Notes: a model not told the origin generated them from the letters alone. Shown: positions 35,444-45,852, numbered from the stretch's first letter. The stretch is DNA of 64,000 nucleotides from Thermonema lapsum (GCF_011761635.1 NZ_JAASRN010000003.1:98347-162346), one strand, 5' to 3'. Program-made: numbers and translations.

Positions 35444-36241
35444 ATGATTTACTTAAAAACAGAAGAAGAAATTGAGCTGATGCGTCAGAGTGCGCAAATC
35501 CTGGCAAAAGCACATGCCGAAGTAGCCAAGCATGTGAAGGCAGGGGTTACTACAGCTCAACTCGACGCCATCGCCGAAGCCTTCATCCGTGATCATGGTG
35601 CTATTCCCTCGTTTAAAAACTATAGTGGATTCCCTGCATCACTTTGCATTTCGGTAAACGAGCAAGTGGTACATGGCATCCCTGGAAATTACACCCTAAA
35701 AGATGGAGACATCGTTTCTATTGATTGTGGGGTGTTTAAAAATGGCTTCCATAGCGACAGCGCTTATACCTACGCCGTAGGTGAGGTGAGTCAGGAAGTC
35801 AAGCGCTTGTTACAAGTAACCAAAGAAGCCCTTTACAAAGGCATAGAGCAAGCCGTAGAGGGGAATCGCATGGGAGATATAGGCTTTGCCATTCAGCACT
35901 ACGTTCAAGCCCATGGCTTTTCTGTAGTGCGTCAGTTGGTAGGACATGGCATCGGACGTTCCTTGCATGAAGAACCCGAAGTACCCAACTATGGTAAGAG
36001 AGGCAAAGGTATCAAGCTGAAAGAAGGCATGGTCTTGGCTATCGAGCCCATGGTCAATATGGGCAAACACCACATCGTGGAAGAAGGTGATGGCTGGACC
36101 ATCCGCACAGCTGACCGCCTGTTCTCGGCTCATTATGAGCATACAGTGGTCGTCAGAAAAGGAAAAGCAGAGCCATTGACTACCTTTGAATACATAGAAC
36201 AAATCATAAATCAAAACCATGGCGAAACAACCATCCATTGA
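35444..36241 (+). CDS. map: Methionine aminopeptidase, type I
   Basis: This enzyme removes the initiator Met from new proteins. Starting at [15 protein letters not shown] (265 residues, type Ia length) it shows the metal ligands in [20 protein letters not shown] (two Asp), [18 protein letters not shown] (His), VLAIEPMV (Glu) and [10 protein letters not shown] (Glu region). The last 23 bases overlap the start of infA in another frame, indicating coupled translation. Confidence 0.97.
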   Translation: MIYLKTEEEIELMRQSAQILAKAHAEVAKHVKAGVTTAQLDAIAEAFIRDHGAIPSFKNYSGFPASLCISVNEQVVHGIPGNYTLKDGDIVSIDCGVFKNGFHSDSAYTYAVGEVSQEVKRLLQVTKEALYKGIEQAVEGNRMGDIGFAIQHYVQAHGFSVVRQLVGHGIGRSLHEEPEVPNYGKRGKGIKLKEGMVLAIEPMVNMGKHHIVEEGDGWTIRTADRLFSAHYEHTVVVRKGKAEPLTTFEYIEQIINQNHGETTIH

Positions 36242-36440
36242 ATTAGACGGAGTAGTTACCGAAGCCCTTTCCAATGCCATGTTTCGTGTACAGTTGGAAA
36301 ACGGGCACGAGGTGATTGCTCATATCTCCGGCAAAATGCGCATGAACTATATTAAAATTCTACCCGGCGATAAGGTCAAGCTCGAAATGTCGCCTTATGA
36401 CCTGACCAAAGGTAGAATTGTGTATCGTTACAAATCATAA
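36219..36440 (+). CDS. infA: Translation initiation factor IF-1
   Basis: IF-1 occupies the A site during initiation. The 73-residue product is a single OB-fold: [40 protein letters not shown] and the closing [13 protein letters not shown]. It begins inside the last codons of map and precedes rpmJ by 20 nt, the usual order. Confidence 0.97.
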   Translation: MAKQPSIELDGVVTEALSNAMFRVQLENGHEVIAHISGKMRMNYIKILPGDKVKLEMSPYDLTKGRIVYRYKS

Positions 36441-36460
36441 GGTCTTAAACGAAATGAGTC

Positions 36461-36577
36461 ATGAAAGTAAGAGCTTCGGTAAAAAAACGCAGTGCTGATT
36501 GCAAAATCGTTCGCCGTAAAGGGCGCGTATATGTAATCAACAAAAAGAATCCAAAGTACAAACAAAGACAAGGATAA
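36461..36577 (+). CDS. rpmJ: 50S ribosomal protein L36 (zinc-free form)
   Basis: A 38-codon gene reading [20 protein letters not shown] ... NPKYKQRQG lies between infA and rpsM. L36 stabilises the 23S rRNA structure near the factor-binding region. The zinc form has Cys at about positions 11, 14 and 27 and His at 32; here only Cys14 remains, so this is the C-minus form normal for Bacteroidota. rpsM begins 3 nt after the stop. Confidence 0.95.
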   Translation: MKVRASVKKRSADCKIVRRKGRVYVINKKNPKYKQRQG

Positions 36578-36580
36578 CCT

Positions 36581-36958
36581 ATGGCAAGGATTTTAGGTGT
36601 TGACATCCCCGACAACAAACAAGGACGTATTGCGCTCACTTATATCTACGGGATTGGGCGCTCATCTGCCCTCAAAATCTTAGAAAAAGTGGGCGTGGAC
36701 CCCACCAAAAAGGTGAAAGATTGGACAGACGAAGAGTCTGTAGCCATTCGTAACGAGATTACGAGCAACTACAAAGTAGAAGGTGAGCTGAAGTCAGAAG
36801 TGCAGCTCAACATCAAACGCTTGATGGACATCGGCTGCTATCGTGGGCTGCGCCATCGCAAAGGCTTGCCTGTGCGTGGACAAAGAACCCGTACCAACGC
36901 TCGTACTCGTAAAGGGAAACGTAAGACCGTAGCAAACAAGAAAAAAGCTACTAAATAA
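36581..36958 (+). CDS. rpsM: 30S ribosomal protein S13
   Basis: S13 is in the 30S head and forms bridges to the large subunit. The 125-residue product starts [20 protein letters not shown] and has the signature [20 protein letters not shown]. The end is a Lys-rich tail that contacts P-site tRNA in other species. Confidence 0.98.
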   Translation: MARILGVDIPDNKQGRIALTYIYGIGRSSALKILEKVGVDPTKKVKDWTDEESVAIRNEITSNYKVEGELKSEVQLNIKRLMDIGCYRGLRHRKGLPVRGQRTRTNARTRKGKRKTVANKKKATK

Positions 36959-36996
36959 GACTTACTGACGCATAGTAGCTATTAAATCGACGAACC

Positions 36997-37377
36997 ATGG
37001 CTAAGAAAGATACAAAGAAGAAAGTACATGTAGATGCTGAAGGGCAAGTGCACATCAAAGCCACCTTCAACAACATCATCATCACCATCACCAATAAAAA
37101 TGGGGAAGTGATTACCTGGGCGTCTGCAGGAAAAATGGGATTCAAAGGCTCGAAAAAGAACACCCCATACGCCGCACAAGTGGCTGCTGCAGACTGTGCT
37201 AAAAAAGCGTACGACCTTGGCATGCGCAAAGCAGAAGTGCTTGTGAAGGGACCGGGGGCTGGTCGTGAGGCGGCTATCCGTACTATCTATAATTCCGGTA
37301 TTGAAATTACCGCTATCAAAGACGTAACTCCGCTTCCTCACAACGGTTGTCGTCCCCCCAAACGTAGAAGAGTCTAA
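36997..37377 (+). CDS. rpsK: 30S ribosomal protein S11
   Basis: S11 lies on the platform near the mRNA exit. The 126-residue product contains [19 protein letters not shown] and ends with the signature [18 protein letters not shown]. It follows rpsM by 38 nt and precedes rpsD by 15 nt. Confidence 0.98.
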   Translation: MAKKDTKKKVHVDAEGQVHIKATFNNIIITITNKNGEVITWASAGKMGFKGSKKNTPYAAQVAAADCAKKAYDLGMRKAEVLVKGPGAGREAAIRTIYNSGIEITAIKDVTPLPHNGCRPPKRRRV

Positions 37378-37392
37378 AACTGATAAAGAACT

Positions 37393-37998
37393 ATGGCAAG
37401 ATATAGAGGACCCAGAGCTAAAATCGGAAGAAAGTTCGGCGAGAGTATCTTAGGCGCAGCCAAGTACGTACAAAAGAAAAACTATCCTCCCGGGCAACAC
37501 GGGCGTAATCGTCGCCGCAAGCAGTCGGAATATGCCATGCAGTTGGCTGCCAAGCAAAAGGCGAAATATATCTACGGTTTGACCGAGCGGCAGTTCCGTA
37601 ACCTGTTCGAAAAAGCATCACGCAGGCAAGGGGTAACCGGTGAAATCCTTTTGCAATTGCTCGAAGCCCGTTTAGACAACGTGGTGTATCGCTTGGGCAT
37701 TGCCCCCTCACGCCGTGCCGCCCGTCAGCTGGTATTGCATAAGCACATCCTGGTGAACGGCGAGGTGGTCAACATACCTTCTTACACGCTGCGCCCCGGT
37801 GATCAAGTAGCTGTTCGTGAAAAATCGAAATCGCTGGAATTGATTACCGACAGCTTGGCTAAGTCAAGCGTATCGCGTTACAGCTGGCTCGAGTGGGACA
37901 AAGCTTCTATGACCGGTAAATTCATGAATCTGCCGGCTCGTGATGAAATCCCCGAGAACATACAAGAACAGCTCATCGTAGAATTGTACTCTAAATAA
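37393..37998 (+). CDS. rpsD: 30S ribosomal protein S4
   Basis: S4 nucleates 30S assembly and influences fidelity; in E. coli it represses the alpha operon. The 201-residue product starts [18 protein letters not shown] and has an S4 RNA-binding domain (about 93-155) with [20 protein letters not shown]. The N-terminal Zn-binding Cys cluster of some S4 proteins is absent. A long hairpin and a promoter follow before rpoA. Confidence 0.98.
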   Translation: MARYRGPRAKIGRKFGESILGAAKYVQKKNYPPGQHGRNRRRKQSEYAMQLAAKQKAKYIYGLTERQFRNLFEKASRRQGVTGEILLQLLEARLDNVVYRLGIAPSRRAARQLVLHKHILVNGEVVNIPSYTLRPGDQVAVREKSKSLELITDSLAKSSVSRYSWLEWDKASMTGKFMNLPARDEIPENIQEQLIVELYSK

Positions 37999-38014
37999 TA
38001 AAACCCTTTCTTTG

Positions 38015-38055
38015 TGCTGTAGAACCCGTAGGCTTCGGCTTATGGGTTTGCAGCA
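38015..38055 (+). terminator. Long UUCG-capped hairpin between rpsD and rpoA
   Basis: The transcript can form an 18-bp stem with one bulged A and several G-U pairs, closed by a C(UUCG)G tetraloop at about 38033-38038. No T tract follows, so it may be a weak or factor-assisted terminator, or an RNA processing or protein-binding site. The rpoA promoter overlaps its right edge. Confidence 0.6.
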
Positions 38056-38073
38056 CAAAATATTGTATATTTG
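38047..38073 (+). promoter_or_regulatory. Promoter of rpoA-rplQ
   Basis: TATATTTG (38066-38073) fully matches the -7 box. A TTTG at 38047-38050 lies only 15 nt upstream, shorter than usual and inside the hairpin stem. Transcription from here gives a leader of nearly 100 nt before rpoA. Confidence 0.6.
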
Positions 38074-38176
38074 CATCGTCAACACTGCGCTTTTGTCTTT
38101 GTGGCAAAAGACCAAGCCCTTGATGAAAGGGCACCTGTTTATTTGGCAGCGTAAACCCTAATAAAACACATACGTT

Positions 38177-39166
38177 ATGTCTATTTTAAGCTTTCAAATG
38201 CCCGAAAAAGTAGTGGTTGAAAAATCCGACGACTTTGTCGGTCTTTTCGAATTCAAACCACTCGAACCCGGGTATGGAGTAACGATTGGGAATGCACTGC
38301 GTCGTGTGCTCCTTTCTTCATTAGAGGGCTATGCCATTAAAGCGGTGCGCATCCCGGGCGTGCTTCATGAGTTTTCGCCTATTGAGGGGGTTGTCCAAGA
38401 CATGGTAGCCATTGTGTTGAACCTCAAAAAAGTACGCTTTAAGCGCATCGGTGAAGAAACAGAAGAGCACCTAACCATCAAAATCAAAGGTAAAGAAGTC
38501 TTTAAAGCCGGAGATATTACCGAGGTATCTGCTAACTTTCAAGTATTGAACCCCGACCTGGTGATTTGTGAGCTTGACCCGGCTAAAGAGTTAACCGTAG
38601 ACCTCATCATCACCAAAGGGCGTGGTTATGTGCCTGCCGAAGAGCATGACTTGGGCGAGCGCTCACTTGATTACATTGCCGTAGATTCTATCTTCACCCC
38701 TATACGCAATGTAAAGTATCAGGTAGAAAACACCCGTGTAGAACAAAAAACCGACTACGAAAAGCTCTTGCTGGAAGTAGAAACCGATGGGTCTATCCAT
38801 CCCGAAGAGGCTTTGAAGGGCGCCGCTCATATCTTGATTCAGCACTTTATGCTCTTCTCAGACCAAACCATGACTTTCGAGGCAGTGCAAGAAGAAGAAA
38901 CTGCTGTAGTGGACGAGGAAGTGTTGCGCATGCGTAAGCTCCTTAAAACTCCACTCTCTGAGCTGGACCTTTCGGTGCGGGCTTACAACTGTCTCCGCTC
39001 GGCAAACATCAAGACCTTAGGAGACTTGGTACGTTTGGAAATCTCCGACATGATGAAATTCCGCAACTTCGGTAAGAAATCGCTCACCGAAATAGAGGAG
39101 CTCATTTCTTCAAAGGGACTTACCTTTGGTATGGATGTATCTAAATATCGATTAGACGAAGACTAA
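38177..39166 (+). CDS. rpoA: DNA-directed RNA polymerase subunit alpha
   Basis: Alpha dimerises to start polymerase assembly, and its C-terminal domain contacts promoters and activators. The 329-residue protein has the N-terminal domain (about 10-230; [18 protein letters not shown]) and the C-terminal helix-hairpin-helix domain (about 250-315; [20 protein letters not shown]). It precedes rplQ by 34 nt. Confidence 0.98.
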   Translation: MSILSFQMPEKVVVEKSDDFVGLFEFKPLEPGYGVTIGNALRRVLLSSLEGYAIKAVRIPGVLHEFSPIEGVVQDMVAIVLNLKKVRFKRIGEETEEHLTIKIKGKEVFKAGDITEVSANFQVLNPDLVICELDPAKELTVDLIITKGRGYVPAEEHDLGERSLDYIAVDSIFTPIRNVKYQVENTRVEQKTDYEKLLLEVETDGSIHPEEALKGAAHILIQHFMLFSDQTMTFEAVQEEETAVVDEEVLRMRKLLKTPLSELDLSVRAYNCLRSANIKTLGDLVRLEISDMMKFRNFGKKSLTEIEELISSKGLTFGMDVSKYRLDED

Positions 39167-39200
39167 TTTGCCGTGAGGCAATACTTTAAACCGAAAAGCA

Positions 39201-39722
39201 ATGAGACACGGAAAAAAAGTAAATCATTTGGGGCGGACCGCTTCGCATCGCAAGGCGATGTTGGCAAACATGGCTACGTCGCTCATCTTGCATAAGCGCA
39301 TAAAAACCACCGTAGCCAAAGCGAAAGCACTGAAAAAGTATGTGGAACCGCTGATTACCCGCGCTAAAGCCGCCAACAATACCACCATTGAACAAGCAAC
39401 GCACAACCGCCGCGTGGTATTCTCTTATCTGCGCAACAAAGAAGGAGTGAAAGAACTCTTCGGCACCGTAGCGGAAAAAGTAGGCGACCGTCCGGGAGGA
39501 TACACCCGCATCATCAGGCTGGGGCAACGCTATGGCGACGCCGCCGAAATGTGTTTGATTGAGCTGGTTGACTTTAATGAAACCCTCTTGCAAGACAGCA
39601 ACGCCAAGAAAAAACGCACGCGTCGGAAATCTAAAAAGGCGAGCGAGGCAGCTTCCGAAGTGGAAGTAAAAGACACAAAAGAAGAAGCCGCCGGCAACCA
39701 TGAGGCAAGCGCAGAAGAATAA
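39201..39722 (+). CDS. rplQ: 50S ribosomal protein L17 with extended acidic/basic tail
   Basis: L17 lies near the tunnel exit. The core is residues 1 to about 125 ([40 protein letters not shown]). The product is 173 residues, about 40-50 longer than the common form, because of a low-complexity Lys/Arg then Glu/Ala tail. Such tails are frequent in Bacteroidota L17. This is the last gene of the supercluster, closed by a strong terminator. Confidence 0.97.
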   Translation: MRHGKKVNHLGRTASHRKAMLANMATSLILHKRIKTTVAKAKALKKYVEPLITRAKAANNTTIEQATHNRRVVFSYLRNKEGVKELFGTVAEKVGDRPGGYTRIIRLGQRYGDAAEMCLIELVDFNETLLQDSNAKKKRTRRKSKKASEAASEVEVKDTKEEAAGNHEASAEE

Positions 39723-39775
39723 AATTGCCTTCCCTTTTCATACTCAGCATAGAAGCAAGAAATTGCATCTAAGCC

Positions 39776-39807
39776 AAGGAATAGCATTTGCTATTCCTTT
39801 TTTTATA
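39776..39807 (+). terminator. Intrinsic terminator of the ribosomal supercluster
   Basis: AAGGAATAGC and GCTATTCCTT form a perfect 10-bp stem around ATTT, followed by TTTTTTAT. Confidence 0.92.
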
Positions 39808-39850
39808 TCCTTTTGATGACCTTTTCAACTTCTCAAACTCGCATTCAACA

Positions 39851-40969
39851 ATGAAAAGCAGAGCCCTTGAGCACCCGGCTATTCTGTTACTCGAAGACGG
39901 AACCCTCTGGCATGGTTACGCAATAGGTAAAACAGGTACAACCACCGGCGAGATATGCTTCAATACCGGCATGACCGGTTATCAAGAGATTTACACCGAC
40001 CCCTCTTACTATGGGCAAATCATTGTCAATACTACCGCACACATTGGCAATTATGGCGTCATTGCCGAAGATGAGGAGTCGGCAGTCCCTCAAATCAGAG
40101 GTATGGTGTGCAATGCGTTCTCTGAGTTTTACTCTCGTAAATTGGCAGATGGCAGCTTACAGGAATACCTCGAAAAACATGGTATAGTAGGTATTGCAGG
40201 CGTAGATACCCGGGCTTTGGTTACTCATATCCGCCACAAAGGTGCCATGAACGCCATCATATCCTCCGAAGAGTTCGACATAGACAAACTAAAAATGCAG
40301 CTTGCTGAAACTCCTTCTATGAAAGGCTTGGAATTGGCGTCGAAAGTAAGCACTAAAGAGCCTTATTTGGTGGGTGAGGGCAATACCGGACCTAAAATAG
40401 CAGCGCTGGATTTGGGCGTAAAGCGAAACATATTGCGCCATTTGGAAAAAAGGGGCGCCCTCATAAAAGTCTTTCCTGCTAAAACCTCACTTGAAGAAAT
40501 AGAAGCATGGCATCCAGACGCTTACTTCATCTCCAATGGTCCTGGCGACCCCGCCGCCATGCCTTATGCCGTGACCACTGTGCAAAAAATGCTGGATACG
40601 GGCAAGCCCCTTTTTGGTATCTGCTTGGGGCATCAGCTACTGGCATTAGCCAGTGGCATAGGCACCCACAAAATGCATAATGGGCATCGGGGGCTTAACC
40701 ATCCTGTCAAAAACCTTATTACCGGACGTTGCGAGGTAACTTCGCAAAATCACGGCTTCGGGGTGAATCGTGAAGATGTAGAAAAAAGCAAAATAGTAGA
40801 AATCACTCATGTGAACCTTAATGACGGAAGCATAGAAGGCATTCGTCGGAAAGATTGTCCAGCTTTTTCGGTACAATACCACCCCGAGGCATCGCCCGGT
40901 CCACATGATGCTACTTACCTCTTTGATGAGTTTATGAAGCTGATAGAAGGCGGCAGCTTGTATGTCTGA
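39851..40969 (+). CDS. carA: Carbamoyl-phosphate synthase small (glutaminase) subunit
   Basis: CarA hydrolyses glutamine and channels ammonia to CarB to make carbamoyl phosphate for pyrimidines and arginine. The 372-residue product starts at MKSRALEHPAILLLEDGTLW; a longer upstream frame crosses the terminator and is rejected. The N-terminal domain (about 1-150) includes FNTGMTGYQEIYTDPSY. The class I glutamine amidotransferase domain (about 185-370) has the nucleophile Cys258 in FGICLGHQ and the His in VQYHPEASPGPHD. carB is not in the window. Confidence 0.97.
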   Translation: MKSRALEHPAILLLEDGTLWHGYAIGKTGTTTGEICFNTGMTGYQEIYTDPSYYGQIIVNTTAHIGNYGVIAEDEESAVPQIRGMVCNAFSEFYSRKLADGSLQEYLEKHGIVGIAGVDTRALVTHIRHKGAMNAIISSEEFDIDKLKMQLAETPSMKGLELASKVSTKEPYLVGEGNTGPKIAALDLGVKRNILRHLEKRGALIKVFPAKTSLEEIEAWHPDAYFISNGPGDPAAMPYAVTTVQKMLDTGKPLFGICLGHQLLALASGIGTHKMHNGHRGLNHPVKNLITGRCEVTSQNHGFGVNREDVEKSKIVEITHVNLNDGSIEGIRRKDCPAFSVQYHPEASPGPHDATYLFDEFMKLIEGGSLYV

Positions 40970-41031
40970 TATTTAAGCTCCTCGGCAGCTTGCGAAGGCG
41001 CTGGCTCTTTGCAAAAAAGCGCTGCTATAAA

Positions 41032-41062
41032 TTTGATATTCAAACAAAAAGTCGTAATATTG
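41032..41062 (+). promoter_or_regulatory. Promoter of rpsO
   Basis: TTTG (41032-41035), 19 nt, then TAATATTG (41055-41062), one base off the TAnnTTTG consensus. Confidence 0.6.
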
Positions 41063-41065
41063 CAT

Positions 41066-41103
41066 TCTGTTTAAAACAGAGGGTATATCAATTAAAATTG
41101 ATA
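41066..41103 (+). promoter_or_regulatory. Paired palindromes in the rpsO leader
   Basis: TCTGTTT/AAACAGA (41066-41080) and TATCAATT/AATTGATA (41086-41103) are two perfect inverted repeats just before the start codon. The second would form a hairpin next to the ribosome-binding region. S15 represses its own translation through leader structures in several phyla, so a similar role is possible. Confidence 0.55.
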
Positions 41104-41108
41104 AAAGC

Positions 41109-41378
41109 ATGTATTTGACGAGCGAAAAGAAGCAAGAACTATTTGAAAAGTACGGCAGAGGGAAGAACGATACCGGCTCTCCCGAAGCGCAAATCGCTTT
41201 ATTGACTTATCGAATCAACCATCTGACTGAGCACTTGAAAACCCACAAGAAAGATTTCTCTACTCACTTGGGGTTGCTTCGTATGGTAGGTAAGCGTAGA
41301 CGATTGCTCGAATACTTGAAAAAGCAAGACCTGGAGCGCTATCGTAGCCTAATCACTGAATTGGGTATCCGTAAGTAA
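41109..41378 (+). CDS. rpsO: 30S ribosomal protein S15
   Basis: S15 binds the central domain of 16S rRNA and bridges to the large subunit. The 89-residue product contains the signature [20 protein letters not shown] and [20 protein letters not shown]. The gene lies upstream of pnp as in many bacteria, with a terminator between them. Confidence 0.98.
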   Translation: MYLTSEKKQELFEKYGRGKNDTGSPEAQIALLTYRINHLTEHLKTHKKDFSTHLGLLRMVGKRRRLLEYLKKQDLERYRSLITELGIRK

Positions 41379-41397
41379 AGCTGCAAAACAGGTGTTT

Positions 41398-41433
41398 AAT
41401 CAAGGGAATTCCATGCGAGTTCCCTTGATTTTT
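41398..41433 (+). terminator. Intrinsic terminator after rpsO
   Basis: AATCAAGGGAA and TTCCCTTGATT form a perfect 11-bp stem with an 11-nt loop, followed by TTTC. Confidence 0.88.
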
Positions 41434-41506
41434 CATATCTTATGCATCTGTTCAATACCCTCTGCTTTGTTGCAGTGATTTCAATAAGGAAAAAGATTTA
41501 AAAACT

Positions 41507-43699
41507 ATGATGAATGAAGCTGTCGTCCATACGATTACCCTACGCGACGGACGAGAAATAACGATTGAAACCGGTAAATTGGCACGTCAAGCCGACGGTG
41601 CCGTAGTCTTGCGCATGGGCAAAACCATGCTTTTGGCTACAGTAGTCTCTGCAAAAGAAGTCAAGGAAGACGCCGATTTTTTCCCTCTTTCGGTTGACTA
41701 TCAAGAGAAATTCGCAGCTGCCGGTCGCATACCCGGTGGTTTTTTGAAGCGTGAAGGACGTCTTTCGGATTATGAAGTACTCATCAGCCGCTTGGTAGAC
41801 CGCGCCCTGCGCCCCATGTTTCCCGAGGGCTACTTGGCAGAAACGCAAATCAATATCTATTTGATTTCGGCAGACACTGAAATTCTGCCGGATGCTTTGG
41901 CTGGGTTGGCGGCAGGAGCTGCTTTGGCTGTCTCCGATATCCCCTTCAATGGTCCTATTGCCGAGGTGCGTGTTGCTAAAATCGATGGTCAATTCCAAGT
42001 GAATCCTTTGGCTTCTGACTTAGAACGAGCCACCTTAGATATTATCGTAGGGGGCTCTGCCGACAGTATTGTGATGGTAGAAGGCGAAATGAATGAAGTG
42101 AGCGAAGAAGAACTGCTCGAAGCCTTGGCTTTTGCTCACGAAGAAATCAAAAACCTGTGTGCTGGTTTGAATGAGTTGACCAAGAAGGTAGGCAAAGAGG
42201 AAAAACGCCCCTTCACGCCACCAGCAAGCGACGAAGAGTTGCGTAAGCAACTATGGGATGCCTACTATGAACGTATGTATGCCGTTGCCAAAAGTGCCAT
42301 ACAGAATAAAAACAAGCGCAAAGAGGCTTTTAAAGCTATCAAAGAAGAGTACCTCAACAGTCTGCCCGAAGACACAACCGTAAATGTCAACCTCGCAAGC
42401 AGATACTTTGACGAAATGCAGCGTATGGCTTGCCGTAACCTTGCATTGGACGAAGGCATACGCTTAGATGGACGTAGACCCACCGACATTCGCCCTATCT
42501 GGTGTGAAGTGGATTATCTGCCCGCAGTGCATGGCTCGGCAGTGTTTACCCGTGGCGAAACGCAGTCTTTGACCACTGTTACTCTGGGCAATAAACTCGA
42601 CGAGAAAATCATCGACGGCGTTATCATCACAGGGGTAGATAAGTTCATGCTGCATTATAACTTCCCTGCCTTTTCTACCGGGGAAATTAAACCCAATCGT
42701 GGTCCCAGCCGCCGTGAAATAGGGCATGGCAACCTTGCCCAACGTGCCTTAAAAGCAGTGATGCCCAATGAAGAGGAATATCCATATGTGGTGCGTGTTG
42801 TGTCCGATATCTTGGAATCCAACGGCTCTTCTTCTATGGCTACCGTTTGCGCAGGTTCTTTGGCTTTGATGGATGCCGGTGTTCCTGTGCGTGCTGCTGT
42901 TTCAGGCATTGCCATGGGTATGATTTCCGATGAAGAAACGGGGCGTTATGTAGTACTCTCTGACATACTGGGCGACGAAGACCACTTGGGCGATATGGAT
43001 TTTAAAGTGGCAGGAACAGCAGCCGGTATCACTGCCGTGCAGATGGATATAAAAGTAAAAAGCCTTGATTTCGAAGTATTGCGTAAAGCACTGCATCAAG
43101 CTAAAGAAGGGCGTTTGCACATCCTAAGCATCATGAATGAGGTCATCAGCCAGCCACGCCCCGAGTTGAAGCCTCATGCACCGCGAGTGGCAAGCTTCAC
43201 CATTGACCGCGACATGATAGGAGCCGTCATTGGACCCGGCGGGAAGGTAGTACAGGAAATTCAGCGCAATACAGGTGCTACTGTTGTACTCGAAGACAAA
43301 GGTGAATTTGGGGTTGTCAACATCTTCGCTTCTGACAAAGAAGCCATGGAAGCCGCCATAAAAGCTGTGCGCAACATCGTTGCCGTGCCCGAAGTAGGAG
43401 AAACCTATACCGGTATAGTAAAAGAAGTACTTCCATTTGGAGCAGTGGTAGAGTTTATGCCCGGAAAACAAGGTTTGTTGCACATCTCTGAAATCAAGTG
43501 GGAGCGTATAGAAAACATTGAAGATGTCATTGAACCGGGCGAAGAAGTAATGGTGCAATTGATTGAGGTGGACGAACGCACCGGCAAATATCGCTTGTCG
43601 CGGAAGGCTCTACTGCCCAAACCCGAAGGCTATCAAGAACGCCCCAAAAAGAACAACAACAATAACAACAACAATCGGCGTTCTGGGCGACGCTCATAA
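41507..43699 (+). CDS. pnp: Polyribonucleotide nucleotidyltransferase (PNPase)
   Basis: PNPase degrades RNA 3' to 5' by phosphorolysis. The 730-residue protein has two RNase PH domains (about 10-145 and 320-470; [40 protein letters not shown]), a KH domain (about 560-620; [12 protein letters not shown]) and an S1 domain (about 630-700; [20 protein letters not shown]). The tail ends in eight consecutive Asn and then Arg/Ser-rich residues, encoded by AAC/AAT repeats. Two adjacent ATGs could start the gene. Confidence 0.98.
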   Translation: MMNEAVVHTITLRDGREITIETGKLARQADGAVVLRMGKTMLLATVVSAKEVKEDADFFPLSVDYQEKFAAAGRIPGGFLKREGRLSDYEVLISRLVDRALRPMFPEGYLAETQINIYLISADTEILPDALAGLAAGAALAVSDIPFNGPIAEVRVAKIDGQFQVNPLASDLERATLDIIVGGSADSIVMVEGEMNEVSEEELLEALAFAHEEIKNLCAGLNELTKKVGKEEKRPFTPPASDEELRKQLWDAYYERMYAVAKSAIQNKNKRKEAFKAIKEEYLNSLPEDTTVNVNLASRYFDEMQRMACRNLALDEGIRLDGRRPTDIRPIWCEVDYLPAVHGSAVFTRGETQSLTTVTLGNKLDEKIIDGVIITGVDKFMLHYNFPAFSTGEIKPNRGPSRREIGHGNLAQRALKAVMPNEEEYPYVVRVVSDILESNGSSSMATVCAGSLALMDAGVPVRAAVSGIAMGMISDEETGRYVVLSDILGDEDHLGDMDFKVAGTAAGITAVQMDIKVKSLDFEVLRKALHQAKEGRLHILSIMNEVISQPRPELKPHAPRVASFTIDRDMIGAVIGPGGKVVQEIQRNTGATVVLEDKGEFGVVNIFASDKEAMEAAIKAVRNIVAVPEVGETYTGIVKEVLPFGAVVEFMPGKQGLLHISEIKWERIENIEDVIEPGEEVMVQLIEVDERTGKYRLSRKALLPKPEGYQERPKKNNNNNNNNRRSGRRS

Positions 43700-43801
43700 A
43701 AAACTGTCAAAAGAACAGAACTTTCTGATAACGAGTTTCGTTCTACAGTAGCGAGAATAGCAAAACCCATGCATTTAATCAAATAAGCGAACATTTTATT
43801 C

Positions 43802-43853
43802 AACAAGGCTTTGGAGCTTCACATCTTTGAACTCATAAAGCCTTGTTTTTGTT
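43802..43853 (+). terminator. Terminator between pnp and the sigma factor gene
   Basis: AACAAGGCTTT and AAAGCCTTGTT form an 11-bp stem. Inside it GAG-TTC and GAACTC pair as well with one bulged C. TTTGTTTG follows the stem. Confidence 0.8.
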
Positions 43854-43901
43854 TGCCTTAATGCGATTAAAACTTCATCAAAAACTAAAATAAAAAGCCG
43901 G

Positions 43902-44765
43902 ATGAGACAGCTCAAAATTAGCAAGCAAATTACCAACCGTGAAAGCCAGTCGTTAGACAAGTACTTGCAGGAAATTGGTAAGGTAGACCTGCTTACGCCT
44001 GAAGAAGAAGTAGAGCTTGCTAAACGAATCCGTGAGGGAGACCAGTTGGCACTGGAAAAACTCACCAAGGCGAACTTGCGTTTCGTCGTGTCGGTGGCAA
44101 AACAGTACCAAAACCAAGGTCTTTCGCTGGGTGATTTGATTAACGAGGGTAACTTAGGACTTATCAAAGCCGCACAACGTTTCGACGAAACCCGTGGCTT
44201 TAAGTTTATTTCTTACGCCGTATGGTGGATTCGCCAATCTATCTTGCAGGCTTTGGCAGAACAATCACGTATTGTGCGCTTGCCTTTGAACCGTGTGGGT
44301 TCACTGAACAAAATATCGAAGACCTATTCAGAGCTGGAGCAGCGCTACGAGCGTGAACCTTCACCCGAAGAGTTGGCAGAAGAGCTGGATGTATCACCCG
44401 AAGAAGTAATAGATACCCTGAAAATTTCGGGGCGGCATGTGTCGGTAGATGCTCCTTTTGTGCAAGGTGAAGAAAACAGCTTGCTCGACGTGTTAGAAAA
44501 CGACTCGGAAGAGTCGCCCGATACTGGCTTAGTCAATGAATCACTGCGCCGAGAAATACAGCGTGCACTCTCTACGCTCTCTGAGCGTGAAGCAGATGTG
44601 ATAACTCTTTACTTTGGACTCAATGGAGAACACCCATTGACTCTTGAAGAAATAGGCGAGCGCTTTAACCTGACCCGTGAACGGGTACGTCAAATCAAAG
44701 AAAAGGCTATTCGTCGTCTGCGTCATGCGTCGCGCAGTAAAGCCTTGAAACCTTATTTAGGTTAA
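43902..44765 (+). CDS. rpoD: Primary RNA polymerase sigma factor (Bacteroidota RpoD type)
   Basis: At 287 residues this is the short primary sigma factor characteristic of Bacteroidota, lacking region 1.1 and the non-conserved insert. Region 1.2 lies at about 17-50 ([20 protein letters not shown]), region 2 at about 52-120 ([27 protein letters not shown]), region 3 at about 125-205 and region 4 at about 220-280 ([20 protein letters not shown]). It recognises the -33 TTG / -7 TAnnTTTG promoters seen in this window. The start [21 protein letters not shown] matches relatives. Confidence 0.96.
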   Translation: MRQLKISKQITNRESQSLDKYLQEIGKVDLLTPEEEVELAKRIREGDQLALEKLTKANLRFVVSVAKQYQNQGLSLGDLINEGNLGLIKAAQRFDETRGFKFISYAVWWIRQSILQALAEQSRIVRLPLNRVGSLNKISKTYSELEQRYEREPSPEELAEELDVSPEEVIDTLKISGRHVSVDAPFVQGEENSLLDVLENDSEESPDTGLVNESLRREIQRALSTLSEREADVITLYFGLNGEHPLTLEEIGERFNLTRERVRQIKEKAIRRLRHASRSKALKPYLG

Positions 44766-44783
44766 TTCCTCCTTTTAAAGCGA

Positions 44784-44821
44784 AACAATGGCACTGCCAC
44801 CTGCAGTGTCATTGTTTTTTT
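44784..44821 (+). terminator. Intrinsic terminator after the sigma factor gene
   Basis: AACAATGGCACTG and CAGTGTCATTGTT form a 13-bp stem with one G-U pair, followed by a run of T. Confidence 0.92.
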
Positions 44822-44901
44822 ATGCTTGACCTTTCTTATCTTTTTTTGTGTTGTATGTGTTATGAGAAAGACTTTTTTAGACCTTACAAAAAAATAAGTT
44901 T

Positions 44902-45852
44902 ATGGAACACACCAAATGTCTTATCATCGGTTCGGGACCTGCCGGTTATACCGCCGCTATTTACGCAGCGCGTGCCGGCATGAAGCCAGTCTTGTATAAA
45001 GGTTCACAGCCTGGCGGTCAGCTGACTATCACCACAGAAGTAGAGAACTATCCGGGTTACCCGGATGGCGTTCAAGGACCACAAATGATGATGGACTTTG
45101 AGCGTCAAGCTGCCCGCTTCGATACTGACATACGCACCGGCATGATTGTGGAAGTGCGCTTTAATAAAGAAGGAGGAAAACACTATGCCAAAGCAGAGGA
45201 CGGCACCGAGTGGGAAGCCGATACCATCATTATAGCCACAGGTGCATCTGCCAAGTGGCTGGGACTTGAATCGGAGGAGCGCCTCAACGGCAAAGGGGTA
45301 TCTGCCTGCGCTGTTTGCGACGGTTTCTTCTTTCGAGGAATGGATGTGGCAGTAGTAGGCGGGGGCGACACCGCTTGTGAAGAAGCCAGCTACTTGTCTA
45401 AGATATGCAACAAAGTGTACATGATTGTGCGCCGCAATGAATTGCGGGCGTCTAAAATCATGCAGCAGCGTGTGTTGAATAGCCCCAATATAGAAATCCT
45501 TTGGAATCATGTAACAGAGGAAATCTTGGGCGAACAAGAAGTAGAAGGCGTGCGTTTGCGCAATACAGAAACAGGCGAAACCAAAGAGCTGAAAATACAA
45601 GGGTTCTTTGTAGCCATTGGACATAAACCCAACACCGATTTATTTGTAGGGCAGCTGGATATGGACGAATCCGGCTACCTGATTACTGAAAAAGGAAGTA
45701 CACGTACCAACATACCGGGGGTTTTTGCTTGTGGCGACGTGCAGGATAAAATATACCGTCAGGCTGTAACGGCTGCAGGTTCGGGTTGTATGGCAGCCTT
45801 GGATGCCGAGCGTTATCTGGCACAAAAAGAAGTGATGACAGAGAGCCACTAA
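44902..45852 (+). CDS. trxB: Thioredoxin reductase
   Basis: TrxB passes electrons from NADPH through FAD to thioredoxin. The 316-residue protein has the FAD-binding GSGPAGYTAAIYAARAG at residues about 10-26, the redox-active pair Cys136-Ala-Val-Cys139 in SACAVCDGF, the NADPH loop VVGGGDTACEEA (about 149-160) and the closing FACGDVQDKIYRQAVTAAG. It is full length. With bshB1 close by it belongs to thiol redox metabolism, though the two genes are separated by a peptidase gene. Confidence 0.97.
   Translation: MEHTKCLIIGSGPAGYTAAIYAARAGMKPVLYKGSQPGGQLTITTEVENYPGYPDGVQGPQMMMDFERQAARFDTDIRTGMIVEVRFNKEGGKHYAKAEDGTEWEADTIIIATGASAKWLGLESEERLNGKGVSACAVCDGFFFRGMDVAVVGGGDTACEEASYLSKICNKVYMIVRRNELRASKIMQQRVLNSPNIEILWNHVTEEILGEQEVEGVRLRNTETGETKELKIQGFFVAIGHKPNTDLFVGQLDMDESGYLITEKGSTRTNIPGVFACGDVQDKIYRQAVTAAGSGCMAALDAERYLAQKEVMTESH

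Noticed and set aside
36219..36241. Overlap of map and infA as a possible annotation error
   Set aside because: Both reading frames are supported by conserved sequence up to the overlap, and overlapping ends are common in this cluster.
31204..36577. Missing zinc ligands in S14 and L36 as signs of damage
   Set aside because: The zinc-free forms are normal for Bacteroidota and the proteins are otherwise complete.
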